Under the pieces are notes generated by a model that saw nothing but the letters and a program-made list of their open reading frames with translations, did no database searches and had not been told where the DNA came from. A stretch of DNA of 64,000 bases. It comes from Hydnum rufescens UP504 (Eukaryota; Basidiomycota; Agaricomycetes; Cantharellales; Hydnaceae). Positions 55,006-64,000 of this stretch are shown here, piece after piece (positions within the stretch are counted from its first letter, which is position 1; every line of letters starts with the position of its first letter). The stretch lies in assembly GCA_014904985.1 (NCBI GenBank), contig MU128919.1, positions 19,879-83,878 of the forward strand, given 5' to 3'. The position numbers were made by a program, and so were the translations under genes.

Positions 55006-57834
55006 ATGAAGACTCTACTTCTCAGAGTTGTAGCATTGGCTTTGGCTGCCTCGCTTGGGGTGGTTCAAGCTCATCGATCTCCTCATGATTTGGCGGCGAC
55101 CCAACGCCGCGTGCAAGCGGAGCATGCAAGGCAGATTACGAGCTCGTCACTCCACGTCAGAGTCTACGAACACAGTGACCAGGTCCCCGAAAATCACTTT
55201 CTCCAACCCAAAAGCGAAAGGTGCGCACGGGAACTCGGTCGATGGCCATGTATATGCCGGAGCTTTCTGATCTCCGACCCGCTCGCTGCCCCGTTTTCGT
55301 ACAGCATTTTGGGTGAATGGAAAGACCATTCCTGACGTGGATTTCGATGTCGGTGACTCTTGGAGTGGTGGGTCATATCGCTATGTGGCTCGTGTCGCGT
55401 TATTGCGGTAGAGTAGTGCTGACGACCACTTCGCTAGGCCTCATACCTATCTCTGGAGCGAAGGGCGAGAAACGAAAACTCTTTTTCTGGTTCTTCCCAG
55501 CTAAACATGCCCACAATAGGGATGACATTGTGTGCGTTTCTTGAGTTTCGAGTCCTGTTGCGTCGTATGCACATCTGATGATGTCGAGCAGATTCTGGAC
55601 CAATGGAGGGCCTGGATGCTCATCGCTTGAAGGGTTTCTCCAAGAGAACGGTTCGCAGGCTCGATCCAGACCAAATCCTTTTGAAATACGTACTGATTTA
55701 CGCCTGATGTTATAGGCCCGTTTAAATGGTTTGTTCTTAAGTTGGGGGGTGACGCCTCCGAAACTGAGAACCACTTTATGTCATATGAAGGCCCCAAGGA
55801 ACGGCGAAGCCCATCCCTAATCAGTGGAGTTGGACCAATCTGGTGAGCCGTTCAATGTCGCCTGATTCAGGGTCTCTGCAGTGAGATTCATACGTCCATG
55901 CAACCATCTTAGACGAGCATGCTGTCAGTGATGATCTTATGAAAATGTAAGGCGTTCCTAATACACACGATAGGTGGGTGGAGCAACCAGTGGGCACGGG
56001 TTTCTCGCAGGGCGTACCAAACATTTCGTTTGTCATTTCGTCCCTGCTTTCGCCCCCAATTTTCTAACATGCCCCCGGAAATAGCAACGACGACGAGCTC
56101 GCCGCTCAACTCGCTGGATTCTTCGTTCAGTTCCTTGACATCTTCCACGAGTTGAAGCACAAGAACTTTTACTTGTCCGGAGAATCTTACGGTATGAAAT
56201 TGACCTTGGTCGACGCATGTTTCAAGTGCCAACCTTTTGGAATCAATCTCTAGCCGGAATATACGTTCCCTACATTGCCAACTACCTGTATGAACATCCC
56301 GGTCTCGTCCCATTAAACTTGAAGGGCATCTGGATCACAGACCCTTCCTTGTCGTGGGACATAGTCCAGGAGTACATAGTGGCACTCCCGATTGTCCAGA
56401 AGTTCCCGCACGTATTCGCACTCAACAGTACCTTCATGGCGGAGCTGCAGAAACGCTCGGATGCCTGTGGCTTTACGGACTATTCCGCCAAATACGCTAC
56501 ATATCCGCCTAACGGCCTGCTTCCACTACCGACCCAGGCTTTCCATGGTCTTCCTAATGCGGGAAATATCACGGCCGAATGCGCTCTGTTTGACGACATT
56601 TTCAATGCCGCACTTTTGGTGAACCCCAATTTCAATATTTATCGGATTCTTGACGTATGGCCTGTGCTCTGGGTACGTTTGTGTGATATTTTCAGTAACA
56701 TTGGTTTACCTGCCTGCATGTGTGGTTGCAAAGGATGTGCTTGGTTTCCCAGGGTCGTTCTTGAATACGCAGGTAAGATTGTCCATGAATAAATTCCAAT
56801 TCGTACTATTTGTTCTAATTCAGGCACCTTATTCTTTAAGGGGCCAATCTATTTTGCTCGCAAAGATGTACAGGATGCCATCCACGCGCCTCATATCAGT
56901 TGGACCGAGTGTTCCAACAATGTACGTATCTCCCTTTCTTCGTGATGACGATCCCTCTCTTTCCATGCTCGACTTGATGCGTGACTTGGTCCACTCATGC
57001 ACTTTTGTAGCCTGTCTACGTTGGTGCCGGAGACACATCGGCTCCGTCGTCATTGAGTGTATTGCCAAATGTGATCGAGAAAAGCGAACGCACGGTAATC
57101 CTGCACGGTGGCGTTGATTTCGTGCTCATTCAGGAAGGGACCAGGTGTGCTATCATATCTTCGCTCTTTTTCGCCTTGTGGAGGCTGATGCATTATTCTG
57201 AAGAATTGCCATCCAGTACGTTCGCTGCTCGAGCGTCCTTTTTTCTTTATTTCCTGAGGTAGTTTGGCTGACCGACTGCGGGGCTGGCACGGAAACGTTT
57301 AGGAACATGACGTGTGAGTGTCGTGGTCGTTGTTAGCCTATGGTGTAGACGGCTTACACCGGGTGTGATATCTACTAGGGGGAGGGAAGCAAGGATTCCA
57401 ACACCCAATTGTGCCCGAATCGTTCTCAATCAATGGCTTCGGTGTGCTGGGGACCGCGCATCACGAACGAAGTAAGTTTCTCTCTGTGGTGTCCTTCCAT
57501 CTGCTAACTTTTCTAATCTATCTATTTCCTACCCCGCAGAACGTACGTAGCTACTTGTCATAACATCTGGTTTCCTGGTCTTTCTGAGTTTTTCCTCATC
57601 TTTGACAGTCACCTACGTCGAGGTGGATCTTTCGGGTCACATGATGCCAGTACGTTCCATTCCCAAGTTCTCGTGAACCATTTGACCGATCCTCGTATCC
57701 CCCAGCAATATGCCCCATGGGCGGCGTACAAAACCCTGTGGTATTTGCTCGGACGTGGGGAGCTCGATTCCACCGTCATCGACCAGTCCCTCTATCCGAA
57801 CAACTTCCAGCTGTTCGGATCCTGGTCATCATAA
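55006..57834 (+). CDS. Secreted or vacuolar serine carboxypeptidase (peptidase S10)
   Basis: Removes C-terminal residues from peptides. ATG 55,006 starts a signal peptide (MKTLLLRVVALALAASLGVV). Introns interrupt it many times; joined blocks give ITFSNPKAK, VDFDVGDSWSG and LIPISGAKGEKRKLFFWFFP. Then come WTNGGPGCSSLEGFLQENG (55,596-55,650), WVEQPVGTGFSQG (55,977-56,013), the catalytic-serine motif LSGESYG near 56,175, and a long helical insert (MFQVPTFWNQSL... to near 56,670). GPIYFARKDVQDAIHAPHISW follows near 56,840, then VYVGAGDTS and ILHGGVDFVLI (catalytic Asp near 57,115), GKQGFQ near 57,385, and VEVDLSGHMMP with the catalytic His near 57,635. It ends GSWSS TAA 57,834. The Ser-Asp-His triad is complete. 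Some exon joints in the first 400 bp are uncertain. Confidence 0.9.
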
Positions 57835-60800
57835 CATCATAACATCGGACGCTCCAAGTGAGAGGGATCAGGGTGTCTCTGTTTTTGAGACGGTGTGCCT
57901 GGGGGCTGGTTTTAATTTTCTGCTGCGGACTGCACCCTTGGCTATACTGTATGCTGTTTATTTTTTGGAGACAATCCATCAGAAGGCTGTTCATCGGTCG
58001 AAGACCTTTTGTTGTTTTGGATTCCAAAACCGCAAGCTCTTTGAAATGGATCTTTCCACAAAAGTGCTATGGAAGAGTGAGACGTTAGAATTGTGAAGTA
58101 GGGCCTTTATTATAAGTTAGAGCACTCGTGCAGACCCACGCACACATGATTTAGAGCATACTATACAGTTTTTTGCTCCTGGAGACCGCCGAAAACTCCC
58201 AATATTGCAACGCCCAAGCCGATTAATTAATTACGCTAAGCATAACCTGTATTCTTTCGCATCAAATGAAGCGAGCCAGATACGCTTATCCTTCAGGGGC
58301 TAGGCGAGAGCTTAAAAAGGGGTAAATGACGTCCGACCATACATTCCCTCAATCCTGAGTGAGGTCAGGCAAAGGACGCACCACCCCGAGCCATAACCGA
58401 CCGAAGAACCTCTCGTCCGAGATGCGTGAGTTCCACACGGGATCATTCGACTCTCGTCATCACCATCGAAAATCCCCACCGCTTGCTGAAAATCATCCAC
58501 GTCATCCATACAATATATATATGTGGGCACCGGGGGGGGGAGGCGAGGCGAGGCGAGGTACATGCACATGCGAATGTAAAACTGGAAATGAAGCCTGAGA
58601 CACTCGTCGTAGGGCATTGCCTGGGACTCGGGGGGATCTTTAGCGTGCCGGCGTTGGATATGTCAAAGCCGGGCGGAGGGCTTCGAGAACTGAACGATGT
58701 GTGGTAGTTATTCTAACGAGATCTTAGCTACAATGATCCAAGCCAGAGAGTGGGATGTACCTTGCCTACCTCAACATCGATCCCAAATGCGTATTCATCG
58801 AAGTGGGGTTGAAGAGAGGAGGCCATTGTTAAGTGATTTTTAGGTGCATCGAGGTCCGCAGGGAGTCTATCATACGGTCCGAGAAACTAACAATCCGAAA
58901 CATGGTTCAAAGGTGGAACTTCAATACTGCAACTTGCATGTCCACGGATCGGATGCCTACGATTATCAATCTGGTTTCCTCGACCCTATTCTGAATAATT
59001 GGTACGATGCTTCTATCATCCTCGCTGAGCGGCACTCCAGTTATATTGCAGAAGGCACTGGTAGGAATTGGGGATGGAACTGTCGTGATGACTCTCTGAC
59101 GGGTTATGCCATGCCGTTATTGAGAGAAGGAGGCGGGGGACTTGGCAGCCACTTACGGCGAAAGTAAGCAGTGCCTCAGAATCCAAGTAGTCAGCGGCGG
59201 CTGCGGGGACATAATTAGTCCCTGAGATCGAAGTAATCAGCTAGGAACGAATGTGAGCTGGAGCAGACGACGGAGAAACCATCGACAAGAATGCAATGAT
59301 GCAGGCTCCGAGAGAGAGGACACCGTCGATTTCCATGATGGGTTCCTTGGAAGTGGAGTCAACGGTCCACAGAGAACGGCTGCGGGTCCTGGTTTAAAGT
59401 TGCAAAGATATAGGGACCATTTATCATCAGTACACACTTCGAGGAAGCCGCACAGCCATCTGCAGAAAGAGTTGGTTTCAATAGTTCTCTTTTCTGCGGA
59501 TGTTGGAACATGGCATCCTTATGAAAAAAGACTACTTCATGAGCAGACGAGCAAACGATGAACGGAGGAAGAACGGGAACCTGCCATCAGCATTGGCTCA
59601 AAACCATAGAAGAAAACGAAAACATTGTTGTCGCAATTTGGATCAAAGACATCGTAGAACTTCATGGTCCTTCGGAACGGGGCATCAAGTCCAGACAGTC
59701 CAAACTGGCTCAAACACAACAGTGGAAAGTAGCGAAGTTGGCCTAACATTACCTGATATTGAGAGATCTGGCTACCAGTCTATCACGGAACTTTCAGAGG
59801 CTCAGACCTCCCAATGCCAAGTTCTTCAATAGGGCGCTAGGGGCCACTGCCACATTCTTTAGTTCAGTTAATGAGTACGACCAGTACCGCTGTTGACTCG
59901 TACTTGGCGGCAATGGTGGCGCTCTTTATTATATATCGCTCTGGGCTGAAGATAGCTATAAGGTCCCTAGCGCGGTCCTCATACACGGTGTACAATTCTC
60001 TCGCGTCTTCCCGTTCTCATTACGTAAGCTCTGGTATTCCCGCTGCCTCAAATAAGCAACACTGAAAATTGAACTCCGAAAAGGCCCACCGTCGGACCGG
60101 TCTGACTCTTGTGGCCTGGCCAATCCCACGGCCACTGAGGACTAGGGTCTAGCAACACAGCTTGGTCTTGCCCGTTCCCATGGGTTGATTTTTACTTTGC
60201 GGGGGTGGACTACCTATATGGGGTCACAACTTGGCCATCATTAATGGCCGCTTCTTCTCGAAGGCACCTTGGGTTCAGTACAGTATTCTCGGCGTAACTC
60301 GACCCTCGAGGGTCGTCCCCGCCTGTATTCAACTTCAAGCACCCCAAATGTGACGGCCGACTTTATACTACCATTCTCTAATAATTGGTGAATCCCGGTG
60401 GGCGGCGGGGGCCAGTCCAATCATTTTGATGTGATCTGATATGGACAGGCTCGCAATGGCCATAGTAATCGGGCCAAATCACAATTCTTTCGTAGTACAA
60501 TTCGCCGTGGGGGGCCGCTTGTACTGTGTCCCCATCCGCACAGTAATATCTTTTCCTTCTGTTCCAGGTGCCTTTGGGCTTCCAAGACTGAGAGCTCTGA
60601 TATACCTCCTGGCTAAAAGGCCACTCACCGAGATCGCGGACTGCGGTCTAAAAAAACTATAATGTCATTTCTCGAGCTGCCAACCTCGTGGCACTCGCGA
60701 AGTGCTGCTCCCACGGTATATATCCCACACGTCATAATACCGCTCTGTAATCTACAGGTACTTTTACCATCCTGTGCTCAATCCGAATTTGGTTGCAATT

Positions 60801-61596
60801 ACGGTCCTTTAACCGGCTTTGCGAACATGACAGCTTTCGGAAGTTCACGCCACCCCCGCTCCATCCTCACCGCACCCTAAACACCTAGGTTAATAAGAGT
60901 GTGTGAATGTACATGGGGGGTAATCATATCATACTGTCATAATGTCGGCGTCCAAACTCGGGAGCAACCTGCCTCGCGGATAATGTACACTCTCCACCAG
61001 ACAATGCAATTGCATTCTGAGTCACACGATAACCGCTCACTTCAGGTAATAAGCGCAGTCGGGCGGGGGCGGGCTCAGCTTCAGGTACGGGCACGAGAGG
61101 GAGTCATGGGGCTCGAAATCCCAAATCACTCCAGTACAACGTTCTTCGTTTTCACACCCGTCGATTTTCCGAACATTTTCAGGATCACAAAGAAGGAGGG
61201 GGGGTGCTAAGCGATGTCTATTTAACCGTCTCTCCCTTTTTTGGTTCTCACCAAATGGATTGGACCTGGGCCGGTGCCCAGAACAGAAATTGCCCCATGA
61301 ACCTGAGAACGTAAGGAACCGCGTCCCTATTTCTCACAGATTGGGATCATTCGGGGGTACAGTATAGGGTGGTTGATCTCTATTGGTTACAGCCAGTGTG
61401 TGTCAACCAGTGTCAAACAGTGTCCATAACAAATGTCATTCTAGCGACATGCACGCGAGCACCGGGCGTCTGTAGCAATGTAAAAGGTGCACTAAATGAT
61501 GGGCAGGCATCGTATCGAGTATAGTTCGTCCGTAGCGTGAAATCGGAGCCCGCCCGCACACATTATCTCCAGATGGAGTCAGTGGAGTCTCCTGGC
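57835..61596. other. Long interval without recognised gene
   Basis: Scattered ORFs of 60-110 codons occur on both strands (for example 58,844-59,167 plus and 59,500-59,832 plus), none with a domain, and none joined to others by convincing splice sites. A short GGCGA tandem run lies near 58,535-58,557. It may hold an old degraded gene around 58,840-59,830. I cannot support a call. Confidence 0.4.
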
Positions 61597-62422
61597 TCAT
61601 GAGTATGGAGGATACGAAGGCGCCTGACCGGGGGTGTACGACGGAGCGTAAGCGTAAGGCAGACCATCGGGAGGCGCCGTATTTTGTTCCGTTTCAGGAG
61701 GGGGAGGAAGGACGCCAAGGGAGATCAGCGCGATCTGTACGGAATGCGAGATCAGGTCAAGATAGGGTCAAGATCATGTCTCGATCAATAAGGGTCCTCT
61801 GAACAACGGAAAGATGCGAAACTCACCCTGGCCGCTTGGTCTTTAGCAATATTCTTCTTGAGGTCCGCCGCAGCGCCAAACGGGATGTTATCGACTGTAC
61901 AGTTTTTGAATCAGGGTCTCGTCCCGCTCATCTAATTGCTTGGAAACAAATACGTACTCCGGCACAAGACATACCTGTGGATAACCACGCGTACGCAATC
62001 GTTGATAAGTCAAAGCCCATTCACATAGCGCCACAAACTTACCAGACAATTTGATGGGGAGGGCCATCCGAATGTTCCTAAAATTGGATAGGAATTGATA
62101 CTTTAAAAAAGCAGGCCGTCATTACCGGAGGGATACAGACCTCCCATCTATCATACGAATGAGGAATGAGGATCATTTGGAACAAAGAACGGACGACTGA
62201 GGGTTATACATACCTTAGTGTGTGTGCACCCTTCGTTGCTTGAATGCTGGGACGGTCTGGTGAGAACATGCCTGCGGCCGACTTCAGTGGGGAACGTACA
62301 AATTGTTGAGTTGACGAGAGTAGCCTCCAGAGGCGGGTTGTTGACCTGTGGTCGAAGGGTGATAAGTTGCTGGGAGAGTATTCTATCTCCCGAGGAAATG
62401 TCGTACGTTCTACGTTGGACAT
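61597..62422 (-). CDS. Small four-exon gene, 149-residue protein of unknown function
   Basis: Exon 1 62,422-62,214 (ATG, MSNVERTTFPREIEYS), exon 2 62,043-62,077, exon 3 61,827-61,894, exon 4 61,597-61,734. Donors are GTATGT, GTAAGT and GTGAGT; acceptors end TTTTAG, TACAG and TACAG. The total is exactly 450 nt, one continuous frame ending TGA. The middle reads MALPIKLSVDNIPFGAAADL and the tail is proline/tyrosine-rich (YAPSYTPGQAPSYPPYS). No signal peptide or membrane helix is seen, and no family is recognised. The perfect phase across three introns and strong splice sites make it a likely real gene that simple ORF scanning would miss. Confidence 0.6.
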
Positions 62423-64000
62423 TATTTTGAGGGGCGGAAGTAGTAGTAAGTTTTAGCGGGGTCGAGACGAATGAGAGGTTATGCTCAGCACTGCAAGCTG
62501 AATTTATAGTCGCGACGGGGAGATTTTTAGTTTCTGAGCGAGATTCGATGGGTGGGAATCCGGCCGCGAAGACATAATTCAGCGGAGAGGCCGAGACCAA
62601 GGCAATATGGTAGACACATTTCAAGAGGTGCGGAGATGCGGATACGGCACGAGGCGAGGTCCTTTCTTGTCTGCTTATGTGGCCGATGAATAGATGTCCG
62701 TTCGTGTTTCATCTTCATCAAAAGTAAGGGCACATGAGGTCAGACGAGCTCGCAGGGCGGGGCATGACGGATGTAGTTTGTTGACGCAAGCCAAGGGGGC
62801 GACAAGAAGGGAGGGAGATTGGGACATAATTGGAGCCGAGGACTAAGATTTAGAGAGTCGAGGACTTATTCGGGAGGGAAGGGATTCCTAATAACCAATG
62901 GTTGCACCAGCGAGACGAAAATGAATGAAGAGGGGGGGTGAATTGATGCAAAGGGTGCGAATCAAGTAGAGATGCGCCGTCGAGAACGTCTTGCCACGCC
63001 AGATGACTGAAAAGGAAAGGCATCCCCATGAAATGTACGTCAAATACAAGGACACCGAGGGGTGAGAAGAGCGTACTCATGTTAAACTCATTGGCCGGTC
63101 ATTTAGCAAGCAGCAGTGGGGGCGAATGTGAGCCAAATGTAGCGTTGAAACCTCGCACTGCAGGCGTTGGGACACGGGAATAGTCCTTTGGTTCTCGGAC
63201 CGATAGTGATAAATTGTGTTTCACCGTGTGAGCAGACACGTTTATAGATACTCCCAGCCATTCATGTGAGAGGAGCCAGAGAGATGGGGGTGTCGCAAAA
63301 AAAGATAAACTTTAGCGGGTGCATGGCCGGTGGCTGGGAACTTCCAGGGACATCCAGGAGTGGCAGTTCCGTAAGCGTTCGCCAGAAGGATCCTAGAGAG
63401 ATATGAATCTCGATCCCTAAATGGTCTATCTGTCTTGAAGCGATTGAGAATGGCGGGCATGAGGCAGAGGGCCAGAGGCACTCGGTCACTCGGCAACCGC
63501 CGACTCCCCGCACACATATCTGCACGGGATGACCAGGAGACCTCGTGCTCCAGGCGGGAAGACCTGATCATGCCTTGCAAAAAGCTGCTCATTCAGGATG
63601 AAGCAATGTGGCCAAAACGCGGGGAAACTTGAATCCAGGTTCAGAATAATTGGACCCCAGATTTTTCCGTGAAAGATAAAGAACGACTGACGCCTCAGAG
63701 AAGCGACCCCACTTCAGCATGGTTCCTCTTTCACTTTTGGGGTCCTCGTTCTTCTGCCACTTCACCTCATTCAGCATGCTCAAGATGACATTACTACTCC
63801 CAGTCACGTCGTTGCCAGTGGACGTTCGGATTCCTCGCCTGCAGAAGTGGTAGGGTAGGGTCTAATCTCGCGATTTATGCCACTAACTTGTTGGAAACCC
63901 TGACACCGAAGTTGGCACCAGTCACGACTTGGCCGCATGTCACCACTCGCGTTTCTCTGAATTATTGGCCCGTTCACGCCCTCAGTGCACCGCGGGGGAA
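62423..64000. other. Right end of window, no gene recognised
   Basis: Open frames at 63,807-63,589 and 63,592-63,242 on the minus strand are end to end and could be parts of a spliced gene running in from the right, but no domain or clear start is visible. Confidence 0.35.

Overview
The window looks like nuclear DNA of a filamentous basidiomycete, probably an Agaricomycete. Host genes are split by many short GT-AG introns with CTAAC/CTRAY branch points. The retroelement polyprotein reads like the Ty3/gypsy type common in mushroom-forming fungi, and the conserved genes (MIA40 with a membrane anchor, BOS1, P5B ATPase, Sec7 ARF-GEF, S10 carboxypeptidase) are fungal in architecture. No organelle, rRNA or tRNA genes were recognised.

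Repeat half (1 to about 23,400). A decayed gypsy retroelement fills 1-8,800: LTR, gag, protease, RT, RNase H, integrase. It is CpG-poor and its reading frames are broken almost only by TGA. Its LTR family recurs inverted at 8,805-15,853 and direct at 19,100-20,223, together with a second repeat (B), a second LTR family (about 21,531-21,917) and unknown transposon ORFs. The inverted LTR is split by a separate 5.9-kb element at 8,967-14,896 with 8-bp target-site duplications. This is the most striking object in the window. It is a foldback element whose two arms are arrays of about 240-bp units running outward from a central palindrome of about 660 bp. Each unit ends an apparent exon with a CACACCC hairpin, followed by a spliceosomal-type intron of about 100 nt holding a second GAGCAGC hairpin, a branch point and an AG acceptor. 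Fourteen introns are visible, five on the minus strand and nine on the plus strand. The hairpin stems vary between units by paired changes. I know of no described element with this architecture.

Gene half (about 23,400-64,000). CpG-rich host DNA. In order: a fungal-type transcription factor (-), an Hsp70 pseudogene (+), MIA40 (-) divergent from BOS1 (+), a short inverted-repeat element, a P5B cation ATPase (+), a secretory Ser/Thr-rich membrane protein (+), a large Sec7-PH ARF exchange factor (-), a DUF262-like protein (-), an unrecognised gene (+), a long unrecognised gene (-), a serine carboxypeptidase (+), and a small four-exon gene of unknown function (-). The genes serve unrelated housekeeping roles: mitochondrial import, ER-Golgi fusion, vesicle traffic, vacuolar transport and secretion.

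Several host genes carry single-base frameshifts at or beside short homopolymers. Either the assembly has residual indel errors or the copies are decaying, and the sequence alone does not settle which. Coordinates of spliced genes are read by eye from splice motifs and are approximate inside the genes.
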